From Flagellimonas sp. 389 (GTDB lineage: Bacteria; Bacteroidota; Bacteroidia; Flavobacteriales; Flavobacteriaceae): a DNA stretch of 64,000 nt. The notes below the pieces were generated by a model, which was not told where the DNA came from, made no database searches, and worked only from the letters and a program-made list of their open reading frames with translations. Positions 45,844-55,085 of this stretch are shown piece after piece; positions within the stretch are counted from its first letter, which is position 1; each line of letters opens with the position of its first letter. A program made the translations under genes and the position numbers. The DNA lies in the NCBI RefSeq assembly GCF_018449435.1, contig NZ_JAHCMU010000023.1, positions 1 to 64,000 of the forward strand, given 5' to 3'.

Positions 45844-45926
45844 TTCTTTTTTTAAAGTATGATGGAAAATAGTAACAAAATATAGAAACAGGCAACTAAT
45901 AATCATCAACAAAAAAACAATAACCT

Positions 45927-46724
45927 ATGAACGCACACGAAATAGACTATGACATTTACGGGGAAGAAATGCAATATGTAGAAATTGAGCTTGATCCTCA
46001 AGAAGCGGTTGTTGCTGAAGCCGGCAGCTTTATGATGATGGACACCGATATTAAAATGGATACCATTTTTGGTGATGGTTCCGGTCAAGATTCGGGTGTA
46101 TTGGGCAAACTGTTCTCCGCTGGTAAGCGCCTGTTGACAGGCGAAAGTTTATTTATGACCGCTTTTCTGAATATTGGGCAAGGAAAAAAGAAAGTAAGTT
46201 TTGCTTCGCCTTATCCGGGTAAAATACTTCCTATCGATTTATCTGAAAAAGGCGGTAAGTTTATTTGCCAGAAAGATGCATTTCTATGTGCTGCAAAAGG
46301 CGTATCCGTCGGAATTGAATTCTCAAAAAGATTGGGTCGCGGATTGTTTGGTGGTGAAGGCTTTATCATGCAAAAATTAGAAGGCGATGGAATGGCCTTT
46401 GTACATGCAGGTGGCACAATGGCTAAAAAGGAATTGGCAGCAGGGGAAGTATTAAAGGTGGACACAGGTTGCATTGTAGGTTTTTCACAGACCGTAGATT
46501 ATGACATTGAGTTTGTCGGAGGAATAAAGAATACTGTTTTTGGTGGCGAAGGTCTATTTTTTGCAACCCTCAAAGGGCCGGGAACTGTTTATGTGCAGTC
46601 ATTGCCCTTTAGTAGATTGGCAGGAAGAGTTTTGGCTTCCATTCCCAGAGGTGGAAAAGATAAGGGGGAAGGTAGCATTTTAGGTGGTTTGGGTGATATT
46701 GTCATGGGCGACAATCGGTTTTGA
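45927..46724 (+). CDS. TIGR00266/AIM24-family protein
   Basis: 265 residues. The opening [20 protein letters not shown], then EAGSFMMMD, and the internal repeats [20 protein letters not shown] and [24 protein letters not shown] strands (here [16 protein letters not shown]) match the TIGR00266/AIM24 beta-prism-like family. The C-terminal third has [20 protein letters not shown] and a Gly-rich tail. Function is unknown in bacteria; eukaryotic relatives sit in mitochondrial membranes. A 7-nt tandem array starts 16 bases after the stop. Confidence 0.9.
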   Translation: MNAHEIDYDIYGEEMQYVEIELDPQEAVVAEAGSFMMMDTDIKMDTIFGDGSGQDSGVLGKLFSAGKRLLTGESLFMTAFLNIGQGKKKVSFASPYPGKILPIDLSEKGGKFICQKDAFLCAAKGVSVGIEFSKRLGRGLFGGEGFIMQKLEGDGMAFVHAGGTMAKKELAAGEVLKVDTGCIVGFSQTVDYDIEFVGGIKNTVFGGEGLFFATLKGPGTVYVQSLPFSRLAGRVLASIPRGGKDKGEGSILGGLGDIVMGDNRF

Positions 46725-46739
46725 TTTTTTGATTTATAG

Positions 46740-46781
46740 ATGTCGGATGTCGGATGTCGGATGTCGGATGTCGGATGTCGG
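46740..46781. repeat. 6-copy tandem array of the 7-nt unit ATGTCGG
   Basis: Six perfect copies of ATGTCGG follow the end of the TIGR00266 gene. The array contains repeated ATG triplets in rotating frames but no gene. Confidence 0.95.
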
Positions 46782-46886
46782 ATTTGGGTTAGTGTATCAA
46801 TATATTCTTGGTAATGAAGGTTGCATTTTAAGTGAATCAAATACTGTTTCGTTTGAATCCTATTGAATGTATTGTTTTCTATTTTT

Positions 46887-46968
46887 ACCAAACACCAAAC
46901 ACCAAACACCAAACACCAAACACCAAACACCAAACACCAAACACCAAACACCAAACACCAAACACCAA
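46887..46968. repeat. 11-copy tandem array of the 7-nt unit ACCAAAC
   Basis: Eleven perfect copies (46887-46963) plus a partial copy end four bases before the DUF2461 start codon at 46972. The whole 5' untranslated region of that gene may consist of this repeat. Confidence 0.95.
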
Positions 46969-46971
46969 TTC

Positions 46972-47625
46972 ATGGATTTCCACGACCTTTTTGACTTTCT
47001 GGAGCAGCTTGAGCAAAACAATCATAAAGAATGGATGGATACTCATCGTAAATGGTATAAATCCCTACGGGCTAATTATATCCTATGGCTGGATGACTTG
47101 GATACAGAACTAGCACAATTGCATGATGATTATTACCCCACTCCAGGGAAACAGGGCATCAATCGAATCAACAATAATTTAATGTTCCATCCCCAAAAAC
47201 CTGTATATAAGGACCATTTTGGTGCAGGTTTGGACAAAGCACCCAATTCGGCGGATTTTTATATCGAAATTGGGTTAAAGCAATGCCTATTTGCCGGAGG
47301 GTTTTGGAGGCCCAAGGCCAAAACACTACAAAGTATCCGAGAGGGTATAGACTATGATGGTGAGGAACTACTTTCTATTTTAAATAAGCCCTCTTTCAAA
47401 AGTATGTTTGGTGGACTTTATGAAGATGAAAAATTGACAAATGCCCCTAAGGGTTTTTCTCAGGATCACCCACATATTGAACTTTTAAAAAATAAGACAT
47501 TCGCTGTAGCGCATCAATTTGATAGAGCTGAAGTTTTTCAAAATGATTTTAAGGAAAAAATCATAATGGTGTACATGGAGATGCTACCATTTCGTCGTTA
47601 CCTGAACCAAGCAACATCGATTTAA
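46972..47625 (+). CDS. DUF2461-family protein
   Basis: 217 residues from ATG 46972. The open frame extends upstream only because the 7-nt array has no stop, and those residues are repetitive. Family features are LFDFLEQLEQNNHKEWMDTH near the N-terminus, GINRINNNLMFHPQKPVYKD and the C-terminal DRAEVFQNDFKEKI with FRRYLNQA. DUF2461 (TIGR02453) proteins are cytoplasmic, of unknown function. It is 8 bases from the Nudix gene and probably cotranscribed. Copy-number change in the adjoining array could alter its expression. Confidence 0.9.
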   Translation: MDFHDLFDFLEQLEQNNHKEWMDTHRKWYKSLRANYILWLDDLDTELAQLHDDYYPTPGKQGINRINNNLMFHPQKPVYKDHFGAGLDKAPNSADFYIEIGLKQCLFAGGFWRPKAKTLQSIREGIDYDGEELLSILNKPSFKSMFGGLYEDEKLTNAPKGFSQDHPHIELLKNKTFAVAHQFDRAEVFQNDFKEKIIMVYMEMLPFRRYLNQATSI

Positions 47626-47633
47626 TTAAAGCT

Positions 47634-48221
47634 ATGAAATACGGAAATGTAAAGAATATCAAAAAGGAAGTATTGTCCGATAATTGGTATACGCTTCGGA
47701 AAATCACTTTTGAATATCAGCGGGAAGATGGTGAATGGGAAACTCAAGTTAGAGAAGCCTATGATCGCGGAAATGGTGCTGTTATTCTTCTTTATAATAA
47801 AAATAAGGGTACGGTAATTCTAACGCGCCAATTTAGAATGCCCACGTATTTGAATGGTAATGAAGACGGTATGATGATAGAAGCCTGTGCCGGAATCCTT
47901 GAAAAAGGAAATGCGGAGCAGACTATTATCATGGAGGTGGAAGAAGAAACGGGATACAAAATTTCGGAAGTGGAAAAGGTGTTCGAATCGTATATGTCCC
48001 CTGGTTCGGTTACGGAAGTCCTTTATTTTTTCATAGGAAAGTATGAAGAGAGTATGAAAATCAGCGAAGGCGGGGGTGCCGAGGATGAAACTGAAAATAT
48101 TGAAGTATTGGAACTATCTTTTGAAGAAGCTTTGAAACTTGTCAAGAATGGTGAAATAAAAGATGCCAAGACCATTATGTTGCTGCAACACGCTCAAATT
48201 AACGGATTGTTCTCCAAATAA
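47634..48221 (+). CDS. nudK: GDP-mannose pyrophosphatase-like Nudix hydrolase
   Basis: 195 residues, close to NudK (191). The Nudix box lies at about 87-108 (AGILEKG to EVEEETGY); its core E-x3-EETG is intact. The upstream ILTRQFRMPTYLNG and downstream FESYMSPGSVTEVLYFF are characteristic of the NudK/ADP-ribose pyrophosphatase subgroup. It hydrolyses nucleotide sugars such as GDP-mannose with Mg2+ in the cytoplasm. Substrate choice between GDP-mannose and ADP-ribose is not certain. It follows the DUF2461 gene by 8 bases. Confidence 0.85.
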   Translation: MKYGNVKNIKKEVLSDNWYTLRKITFEYQREDGEWETQVREAYDRGNGAVILLYNKNKGTVILTRQFRMPTYLNGNEDGMMIEACAGILEKGNAEQTIIMEVEEETGYKISEVEKVFESYMSPGSVTEVLYFFIGKYEESMKISEGGGAEDETENIEVLELSFEEALKLVKNGEIKDAKTIMLLQHAQINGLFSK

Positions 48222-48236
48222 ATTCGGCGCAAATTA

Positions 48237-49505
48237 TCAATAGGTATCTCTCAGATACTCAAAGATAGATTGCATGCGTTGTTTTAGTTCAGAAGTGGAT
48301 TGTCTGTAATGGTTGTTCATAAAACTGAAAATAAGTGTTTTGCCCGAATTAGTGAGTAGATAGCCACTAACACAGTGATTATTACTCAAGGTTCCGGTCT
48401 TTGCATAAATGTAAGGGTCAGGGGCACCTGCGTACCAGTTTTCCAAAGTGCCTGAAACACCACCAACAGCAAGAGTACTGAATAACGTCTCCCTTGGAAA
48501 CTCACTGTACATTCTATCCAAAACTTGCACTATGGATTCTGGTGTAAATAGATTGTACCTCGAAAGCCCGGACCCATCCACCCAACGTGGAACTTGTTTG
48601 AGATATGACAAATGGTTTTCCAGCATATAATCTTGTACTTTGGATATATTTAAGGTATCTGATAGCGTGGAAGAAGCAAGCACAAGCAATTGTTCTGCTA
48701 AAAAGTTATCGCTGTCCAGCATCATTTTTCGCAACACTGTATCTTTGGGCACACTGTATAGGGTCGATTTTACCCCTTCTGGTATACTATTTACAATGTT
48801 TATTTTCTTATCTAGTACGTTTATGAGTAATTCCTTGGTCAATGTGCTATCGGTGATAAATGGGATTGACAGTGTATCCTTTCTGGTAGGATTAAAGAAA
48901 AAAAGATTCCGCTCCTTTTTCCTATTCCTTGAAAAATCCATGTCGACCACTTTATCCTTAAAATAGGCAGGGATAACAATAAGGGAATCGGTTTTATGTA
49001 AAGTCGTGACATTTCCATATATAGGAAGAGCCGTTCTTTCAGGTTGGTAATAATAAGAATAGTCTCCCCAGGACCAACCGGGACCATACTTTTCGTCTTT
49101 AAAATTATTCGGATGCAAGGCTATATTTTCATGGGACTTTAAAAAATCCAATGTTGTTGTGTTATCAAAATCAGGATGTAAAAATGTTGGGTCGCCTGTC
49201 CCCTCAATAAATAGGGAATCTCCCAACTTAATATATTTTAAGGCAGGAATACTGTCCGGCAGCATCTTAAGCGCAGTGTATAAAGTGAAAATTTTGGTAT
49301 TACTGGCAGGAGTAAAATATTTTGTATGGTTTTGCTGATAGAGCGTATCCTTGCTCTGGGCATCCAGTATAAGTAACCCTGTAAATTGATTATCGAAAAA
49401 AGATTCCAATAATGCAGATTCGGTTTTTTTCTGAATAATTTTCTTTGAGCTGGTACATCCAACCAAAAAAATGACAACTAAAAGTAGATACAATAAATGC
49501 TTCAT
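48237..49505 (-). CDS. dacB: D-alanyl-D-alanine carboxypeptidase, PBP4/S13 type
   Basis: 422 residues. A lipobox (FLVGC) suggests a lipoprotein. Penicillin-binding motifs are in order: S68-N-T-K71 in TPASNTKIF, SDN in MLDSDNFLAEQL, and KTG in YAKTGTLSNN. This order and the large insertion between SxxK and SDN fit the S13 (DacB/PBP4) class that trims or cuts murein cross-links in the periplasm. It is convergent with the Nudix gene. The protein is somewhat shorter than E. coli PBP4 (477). Confidence 0.92.
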   Translation of the reverse strand: MKHLLYLLLVVIFLVGCTSSKKIIQKKTESALLESFFDNQFTGLLILDAQSKDTLYQQNHTKYFTPASNTKIFTLYTALKMLPDSIPALKYIKLGDSLFIEGTGDPTFLHPDFDNTTTLDFLKSHENIALHPNNFKDEKYGPGWSWGDYSYYYQPERTALPIYGNVTTLHKTDSLIVIPAYFKDKVVDMDFSRNRKKERNLFFFNPTRKDTLSIPFITDSTLTKELLINVLDKKINIVNSIPEGVKSTLYSVPKDTVLRKMMLDSDNFLAEQLLVLASSTLSDTLNISKVQDYMLENHLSYLKQVPRWVDGSGLSRYNLFTPESIVQVLDRMYSEFPRETLFSTLAVGGVSGTLENWYAGAPDPYIYAKTGTLSNNHCVSGYLLTNSGKTLIFSFMNNHYRQSTSELKQRMQSIFEYLRDTY

Positions 49506-49646
49506 ATCACTACCACACTTTGTTTAACATGAAATTACCTAATTTTTAACAAGGATAAAACAATAATGTTTATGAATTTTTGTTTAATTTTATGTTCGTT
49601 AAAACAATGATTATCAACTAATTTGTTAAACATAACCCTAAGAATT

Positions 49647-49844
49647 ATGCCTAGAGCTATGTTGGATTACACAAAAACTGTTTTACAAAAAGTCAGTTTT
49701 GATACTAAATTATTTACTAAAGAATTGAAAAAAGCTATTTCACGATTATTACCAAATGAAATAGAAGAACTTAAAATCTGGTTGAAACAATTTATTATAG
49801 ATAAACCAGAATTACAAGCTACACTAGTATTAGTGAGAGTTTAA
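49647..49844 (+). CDS. small conserved protein of unknown function
   Basis: 65 residues from ATG 49647. PRAMLDYTKTVLQKVSFD, then FTKELKKAISRLLPNEIEEL, suggests an all-helical amphipathic protein with mixed charge. It resembles a small protein conserved in Flavobacteriia, without known function. A strong terminator directly after the stop codon supports a real, single-gene unit. Confidence 0.75.
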   Translation: MPRAMLDYTKTVLQKVSFDTKLFTKELKKAISRLLPNEIEELKIWLKQFIIDKPELQATLVLVRV

Positions 49845-49875
49845 AAAGAGCCGCTTAAAGCGGCTCTTTTTTTTT
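49845..49875 (+). terminator. Rho-independent terminator
   Basis: AGAGCCGCTT pairs with AAGCGGCTCT around a short loop with a long T run. It starts right behind the stop codon of the small helical protein and also faces the end of the minus-strand oxyR gene. Confidence 0.92.
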
Positions 49876-49897
49876 GGAGAATCTACCAAGATTCTAT

Positions 49898-50845
49898 CTA
49901 AACACCATTTTTTCCTAATGGACTAATGATTTTTACATCTTGAAAAGCAATGGCCCCCCTAACAATTCCAGAAATCACTTCTTTTAAAGCCTCTGTAATT
50001 TGTATTTTCAATTCACTTTTATGATAGATGAGACTTATTTCCCGGGCTGGGGATGGGTTTTTAAACTTTTTTAAATACTGTTTTTTCTTTTGATCTAAGT
50101 CCAAGGTGTTTAAGTAAGGTAACAATGTCATCCCCATACCTTCATCGGCTAGACTTACCAAGGTTTCAAAGCTTCCACTTTCAATTTTAAACTGTTCCTT
50201 TTGTAGGTTCTTTGGCGATTTACAGAGATTGATGACGCCATCCCTAAAGCAGTGCCCGTCTTGTAACAACAAAATATCGTTTACATCCAGATTTTCGGTA
50301 GTCAACGACTCTTGCTCAGAAAGACGATGATTCTTTGGAACATACCCAACAAAAGGTTCGTAGTACAAGGGACGTTCTTTAATAAATTCAATTTCCAATG
50401 GAGTTGCTGCTATTCCTGCATCTAAATGTCCATCAAGGATATTTCGTATTAAGGTATCTGTGGACTGCTCTTTAATTATAAGGTTTACCTTGGGATATTT
50501 TTTTATAAATGTATTCAAAAACATGGGAAGAAGTGTTGGCATTACGGTTGGGATTATTCCAATAGTATAATCACCACCAATAAATCCTTTGTCTTGATCT
50601 ACGATGTCTTTGATACGTTCTGCTTCTGCAACAATATTCTTTGCCTGTGCAACTATTTTTTCACCTACTTCCGTAATGGAAATGGGCTTTTTTCCACGAT
50701 CAAAAATGAGTATGTCCAATTCGTCTTCAAGTTTTTGTATTTGCATACTCAGGGTAGGTTGCGTAACAAAACTTTTTTCTGCGGCAAGTGTGAAATTTTT
50801 ATATTCCGCAACCGCTAAAACATACTGTAATTGGGTAATGGTCAT
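49898..50845 (-). CDS. oxyR: hydrogen-peroxide sensor OxyR, LysR family
   Basis: 315 residues from ATG 50845; two TTG codons further upstream are less likely. The winged helix is ITQLQYVLAVAEYKNFTLAA with FVTQPTLSMQIQKLE. The redox Cys pair is Cys199 in DGHCFRDG and Cys208 in INLC, the same numbers as in E. coli OxyR, so the peroxide-sensing disulfide is conserved. It activates antioxidant genes. It is divergent from dps, a classical OxyR target, with about 110 bp between the start codons. Confidence 0.95.
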   Translation of the reverse strand: MTITQLQYVLAVAEYKNFTLAAEKSFVTQPTLSMQIQKLEDELDILIFDRGKKPISITEVGEKIVAQAKNIVAEAERIKDIVDQDKGFIGGDYTIGIIPTVMPTLLPMFLNTFIKKYPKVNLIIKEQSTDTLIRNILDGHLDAGIAATPLEIEFIKERPLYYEPFVGYVPKNHRLSEQESLTTENLDVNDILLLQDGHCFRDGVINLCKSPKNLQKEQFKIESGSFETLVSLADEGMGMTLLPYLNTLDLDQKKKQYLKKFKNPSPAREISLIYHKSELKIQITEALKEVISGIVRGAIAFQDVKIISPLGKNGV

Positions 50846-50860
50846 CAACAATAATATTAG

Positions 50861-50884
50861 GCTATAAAGCTATAAAAACTATTA
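50861..50884. promoter_or_regulatory. CTAT direct repeats in the oxyR-dps intergenic region
   Basis: GCTATAAA occurs twice in tandem (50861-50876) and a third CTAT follows at 50879. CTAT and ATAG are the half-site elements of OxyR motifs, although the classical inverted spacing is not met. A role in control of oxyR and dps is plausible. Confidence 0.4.
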
Positions 50885-50954
50885 GTAAAACTTATGGAGC
50901 TTGTAGATTTTAATTTAATAATTTTATCATGAATTTGAACAAAAAAACATACAA

Positions 50955-51434
50955 ATGAAACTAAACGCTATAGGATTAAATCAGGAAACGTCAAAGTCCT
51001 TAAGTAAGGATTTAAACGAATTATTGGCAAATTTCCAACAATATTATCTTAACCTAAGAGGTATTCATTGGAATATACGCGGAAAACGGTTTTTTGACCT
51101 CCATGAAAAATTCGAAGAACTTTACGTTGATGCGAATTTAAAAGTTGATGAAGTAGCAGAACGTGTTTTGACACTGGGAGGAGTACCTTATCACACATTT
51201 CAGGATTATTCTTCCAATGCCAAGGTGCCGGTAGGAAAGAATGTAACCAAGGATGAAGATGCAATCAGGTTGATTGTTGACTCTTTAAAAGAACTATTGA
51301 TTATCGAAAGAAAAATTTTAGATGCTTCCGACGACGCAAAAGATGAAGGAACCAACTCGATGATGAGCGATTTTATTACGGAGCAGGAAAAAACAGTATG
51401 GATGATGAAAGCTTGGTTGGCCGAAGAAATCTGA
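50955..51434 (+). CDS. dps: Dps-type DNA-protecting ferritin
   Basis: 159 residues, the usual Dps length. Four-helix bundle with the inter-subunit ferroxidase site: His38 in RGIHWNIRG, His50 in FFDLHEKFEELY, Asp65 and Glu69 in KVDEVAER. The 12-residue spacing of the two His matches E. coli Dps. It forms dodecamers that oxidise Fe(II) with hydrogen peroxide and can shield DNA. It is divergent from oxyR and ends at a strong bidirectional terminator. Confidence 0.96.
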   Translation: MKLNAIGLNQETSKSLSKDLNELLANFQQYYLNLRGIHWNIRGKRFFDLHEKFEELYVDANLKVDEVAERVLTLGGVPYHTFQDYSSNAKVPVGKNVTKDEDAIRLIVDSLKELLIIERKILDASDDAKDEGTNSMMSDFITEQEKTVWMMKAWLAEEI

Positions 51435-51448
51435 TTACAAGTTTTAAC

Positions 51449-51492
51449 AAAATAAATGCCCTGATTGTTTTTACAATCAGGGCATTTATTTT
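51449..51492. terminator. bidirectional terminator between dps and the DUF2141 gene
   Basis: A perfect stem of about 19 bp centred on AATGCCCTGATTG and CAATCAGGGCATT, with a short T-rich loop and A/T runs on both sides, separates the convergent genes. Confidence 0.93.
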
Positions 51493-51502
51493 GTACTGTT
51501 TT

Positions 51503-51922
51503 TTAGAATCGTATTTCCATTTCAAGATTTTCATCTTTGACTTCAAATTTGGCATCTTCAAAGTCTGGCCAGCCAAAGAACATTTCATTTCCGGGCATAC
51601 CATAACTTTCTGTTGGTGCACCGTTACTATCAAAATCCATTTGATTGTTTTCGTTGGCATCGTGCAATGCTAAGATGGCATACGTGCCTTCTGGGACATT
51701 TTCAAATACGAATGAAACTTTTCCATCCCTAATGGAATCTTTTTGATTTTGAATCCCTTTTCCTTTCAAAAAAGTTTCTTTGGTATGCAGCGCAATCATA
51801 ACCTTACCTTGGTCATTCGCTACATTATTAATGGTTACCGTAATATCGACACCTGTAGTTTCTTGTGCAAAGCTGATAAAACTGATTAAAAATAATCCTA
51901 CTGATAATGTTAGAGTCTTCAT
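51503..51922 (-). CDS. secreted DUF2141-family protein
   Basis: 139 residues from ATG 51922; the frame extends upstream but MKTLTLSVGLFLISFISFAQ is the proper signal peptide. The mature domain VDITVTINNVANDQGKVMIA, then FVFENVPEGTYAILALHDAN and the tail MPGNEMFFGWPDFEDAKFEV define DUF2141, a small secreted beta-sandwich family. Function unknown. It is divergent from the TonB receptor at 52133 and the 30-bp motif at 52040 lies between them. Confidence 0.9.
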   Translation of the reverse strand: MKTLTLSVGLFLISFISFAQETTGVDITVTINNVANDQGKVMIALHTKETFLKGKGIQNQKDSIRDGKVSFVFENVPEGTYAILALHDANENNQMDFDSNGAPTESYGMPGNEMFFGWPDFEDAKFEVKDENLEMEIRF

Positions 51923-52039
51923 GATGATTTTTTTATTGTTATTGATGCAACAAATATCTTCTTGGAACACTGGTCTTAAAATTTCAATCGACTGAAATGT
52001 TGTTTTTTAAGACTGAATTGTATTTGAAAAATCGAGGTG

Positions 52040-52069
52040 CAATTCATCCCCGAAATTTTACAATTGGGT
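52040..52069. promoter_or_regulatory. 30-bp motif shared with the region at 63508
   Basis: It begins CAATTCATCCC and continues with AAATTTTACAATTGGGT near its end. 25 of 30 bases match 63508-63537. It lies 63 bases before the TonB receptor start. The conservation outside any gene suggests a regulator site. Confidence 0.55.
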
Positions 52070-52132
52070 CAATGGGATTGGTGCATCAAACCTTGCCTGT
52101 GCACTTTTGCCCCATCAAAATAACGAACGGTC

Positions 52133-54295
52133 ATGAAAAAACTAACCTTTTCTTTTCTAGTATTATTTAATGTCTCATTTCTTTTTTCACAAACTACTGT
52201 AACTGGTATTGTTACAGATGCAAAAAAGACACCTATTGTGGGAGCCAATGTGTATTTAGAAGGTACGTACGATGGTGCATCGACCACGGAAAACGGAGAG
52301 TTTAGTTTTGAAACAGCGACAACGGGAACGCAGACCTTGGTAATCTCTATGCTATCCTACGATACGCATTATGAAATGGGTGATGTATCCTATTTCAAAG
52401 ATTTACAGATAAGTTTATTGGAATCTGTGAATGCACTAACGGGCGTAACCCTTACAGCAGGTACTTTTGAAGCAGGGGACAATTCTAAAGTATCTGTTTT
52501 AAAACCATTGGATATTGTTACCACTGCCGGAGCTTTAGCTGATATTAGCAGTGCTCTGCAAACCTTGCCAGGCACCACCACCGTAAACGAAGACGGTAGA
52601 CTATTTGTGCGTGGAGGAGAAGCTGGCGAAACACAGGTTTTTATTGATGGTCTTCGGGTTTTTCAATTTTTTAATGCTACGGCTAACAACATTCCCACCC
52701 GGGGGCGATTTTCACCATTCTTATTTAAAGGAACTACCTTTAGCACTGGGGGTTATTCTGCCGAGTATGGACAAGCACTTTCAAGTGTATTGTTACTGAA
52801 TACAATTGATGTGCCTGATCAAGAAAAAACTGAAATTTCCGTTATGTCCGTTGGTGGTGGACTCGGCCATACCGAGATATGGGGCAATCAATCCCTCAGC
52901 ATCAATACTTCCTACATCAATCTATCTCCCTACGAAGCATTGATTCCTTCGACCCAAGGAATTAGGTGGAACAGTCCTTTTGAATCCATCTCTGGAGAAG
53001 CGGTTTTTAGGAGCAAAGGCGATAAAAGCTTGCTTAAGTTGTATACTGGGTTCAACTTTTCCAATCTGGACATTGACCAAGAAGACATCAATTTTGATGA
53101 TTTTGTTAGGTTTCGTTTAAAGAATAACAATCTTTACTTTAATTCTTCGTACAAATACTTCTTTGAGAATAATTGGAGTATGTCCACAGGAGTATCCTTC
53201 TCATGGGATAATAATGCTATAGGCATACTGGAAAATAATATTGATAACGATGAAACTGCCTCGCACATAAAGGTCAAGGTGAAAAAAGGCTTCAGTAGTC
53301 GCTTTAACCTGAATTTTGGCTCCGAACTTTTTCTAATCGATTACAATGAAACTTTTTCTCAACCTAATGAAGTAAACTTTAACATTGGCTACACAGACCG
53401 ATTGTGGTCGGGTTTTATGGAGACAGATATATTTCTAAACAATAAATTTGCCATGAAGCTAGGAATAAGGGCAGAACATAGTAGCTTAATTGACGATTTT
53501 ACGGTTTCACCAAGACTTTCCCTAGCATATAAACCGGGTGAAAAAGGACAGTTTTCCCTGGCTTACGGCGATTTTTATCAGAACCCGTTAACAGAAGTAA
53601 TAAAGTTTGAACAACCATTGGGTTTTGAAAAAGCTTCGCACTACCTTTTAAACTACCAACATTTAAGCAAGGGCAAAACCTTTAGGGCAGAAGTCTATTA
53701 TAAGGATTACAATAATTTAGTGAAGTATGACACAGAACTACCACAGTTTAATTCCATCTTTGATAACTCTGGTAGCGGTTATGCAGCGGGGCTTGATGTT
53801 TTCTGGCGCGATAACAAGAGCATAGAAAACCTTGAATATTGGGTTTCGTATTCCTATTTAAATACTGAGAGGGATTATAGAAATTTTAGGGAGCGCGCTA
53901 CGCCTAATTTTGCACCTGAACACAACTTATCCATAGTTACCAAATATTGGGTGGACGATTTACGTTCGCAATTAGGTTTCACCTATACCTATGGTTCAGG
54001 TAGACCTTATGACAATCCAAATACGGATGGGTTTTTAGCAGAGAAAACAAGGTCATTCAACAGTCTGAATTTTAATTGGGCATACTTGATAGACCAACAA
54101 AAAATACTCTACTTTTCGGTCAATAACGTACTTGGGTTCAATAACATCAATAACTATCAGTATGCGAACACCCCAAATGCAAATGGTATTTTTGACAGAC
54201 AGGCCATAAGGCCTGCAGCGGATAGCTTCTTCTTTGTAGGTTTCTTCTGGACCATCAGTACGGACAAGAAAAGCAACCAACTGGAGAATCTATAA
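52133..54295 (+). CDS. TonB-dependent receptor
   Basis: 720 residues. Signal peptide (to LFSQ), carboxypeptidase-regulatory-like domain (VTGIVTDAKKTPIVGANVYL), plug (about 120-235; GRLFVRGGEAGETQVFIDGL) and barrel. The plug has the ALQTLPGTTTVNEDGRLFVR segment typical of FecA/CirA-like Bacteroidetes receptors without a SusD partner. Ligand unknown. A 30-bp motif also found upstream of the gene at 63607 precedes it, implying shared control. It is convergent with the GNAT gene, 5 bases apart. Confidence 0.92.
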   Translation: MKKLTFSFLVLFNVSFLFSQTTVTGIVTDAKKTPIVGANVYLEGTYDGASTTENGEFSFETATTGTQTLVISMLSYDTHYEMGDVSYFKDLQISLLESVNALTGVTLTAGTFEAGDNSKVSVLKPLDIVTTAGALADISSALQTLPGTTTVNEDGRLFVRGGEAGETQVFIDGLRVFQFFNATANNIPTRGRFSPFLFKGTTFSTGGYSAEYGQALSSVLLLNTIDVPDQEKTEISVMSVGGGLGHTEIWGNQSLSINTSYINLSPYEALIPSTQGIRWNSPFESISGEAVFRSKGDKSLLKLYTGFNFSNLDIDQEDINFDDFVRFRLKNNNLYFNSSYKYFFENNWSMSTGVSFSWDNNAIGILENNIDNDETASHIKVKVKKGFSSRFNLNFGSELFLIDYNETFSQPNEVNFNIGYTDRLWSGFMETDIFLNNKFAMKLGIRAEHSSLIDDFTVSPRLSLAYKPGEKGQFSLAYGDFYQNPLTEVIKFEQPLGFEKASHYLLNYQHLSKGKTFRAEVYYKDYNNLVKYDTELPQFNSIFDNSGSGYAAGLDVFWRDNKSIENLEYWVSYSYLNTERDYRNFRERATPNFAPEHNLSIVTKYWVDDLRSQLGFTYTYGSGRPYDNPNTDGFLAEKTRSFNSLNFNWAYLIDQQKILYFSVNNVLGFNNINNYQYANTPNANGIFDRQAIRPAADSFFFVGFFWTISTDKKSNQLENL

Positions 54296-54300
54296 GATAT

Positions 54301-54771
54301 TTATAAAACTAATTCCATTTGGATATCACTACGCTCATATGGAGAAACAGCACCTTTGATTTCAACAAATCCTAACTTACGGTACAAATGAATAGCAGGT
54401 TGTAAAACACGATTGCTTTCTAAAAATATCTTTTTGGCACCCAAAGCTTTGGCTTTTTCGATGATGTGTTGTGCAAGCAGTTTTCCAATGCCTTTGCCTT
54501 GTGCTTCTGGAGAAACCCCCATTTTGGCCAATTCAAAATCAAACCCTTCACGATTACAGGGTATCAAGGCACATACGCCTACAGGTTTATCCTTGACCAA
54601 CACAAAAGCAATATATCCGCCCTTATCCAAAATATATTCTTTAGGATGGTTAAGAGAAATACGGTCCATTTCCTCAATCTTAAAATACTTTTCTATCCAT
54701 GCTATATTGAGTGCTTTAAAAGCATCTTTGTATTCTTCTGTGTAGGGAACTATTTTAGGTGTATCGATCAT
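54301..54771 (-). CDS. GNAT-family N-acetyltransferase
   Basis: 156 residues. The acetyl-CoA-binding motif A is GVSPEAQGKGIGKLLAQHII (Q/R-x-x-G-x-G/A). FELAKM precedes it and LYRKLGFVEI follows, as in MarR-associated and general GNAT enzymes. Acceptor substrate unknown. It is a single gene facing the TonB receptor. Confidence 0.92.
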   Translation of the reverse strand: MIDTPKIVPYTEEYKDAFKALNIAWIEKYFKIEEMDRISLNHPKEYILDKGGYIAFVLVKDKPVGVCALIPCNREGFDFELAKMGVSPEAQGKGIGKLLAQHIIEKAKALGAKKIFLESNRVLQPAIHLYRKLGFVEIKGAVSPYERSDIQMELVL

Positions 54772-55085
54772 CTAAATCTAAATAAGGTATGTGTCAAAAA
54801 TCATCAAAAAAATATAATTGAAGAAATTAATTACAAGTTAATAGGATTACTACCAAACAGTAGATTTTTAGAAAAAAGGCTTGAGTTTTCTTAAAATTTA
54901 GGCGCATTGTCAAGAAAACATTGTTTTTCATCGATTAAATTGGTTTTTTGACGATTAAATAAGTAATATTGTTTTGTAATTAATAGTAAAGCTCTTACAA
55001 GTATCCCAAATCTTGCTAATGAGACCAAACAAAAAAGACAAATCTGCTGACCACAGTTTGTTTAACCTACAAATACGATTAAGCT
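54772..55085 (+). promoter_or_regulatory. intergenic region with a two-turn direct repeat
   Basis: No gene is seen in 314 bases. CGATTAAAT occurs twice, at 54932-54940 and 54952-54960, exactly 20 bases apart (two helical turns), about 130 bases before the PorP-like gene. The spacing suits a response-regulator dimer. No clear -7 box was confirmed. Confidence 0.35.

Noticed and set aside
45394..45912. 172-residue open frame on the minus strand
   Set aside because: It is antisense to the DUF4442 gene, which has recognisable family motifs; the shadow frame has none.
46589..46963. Open frames through the ACCAAAC array, including a VFGVWCL repeat peptide on the minus strand
   Set aside because: These are repeat artefacts with no family resemblance; the neighbouring real genes use starts outside the array.
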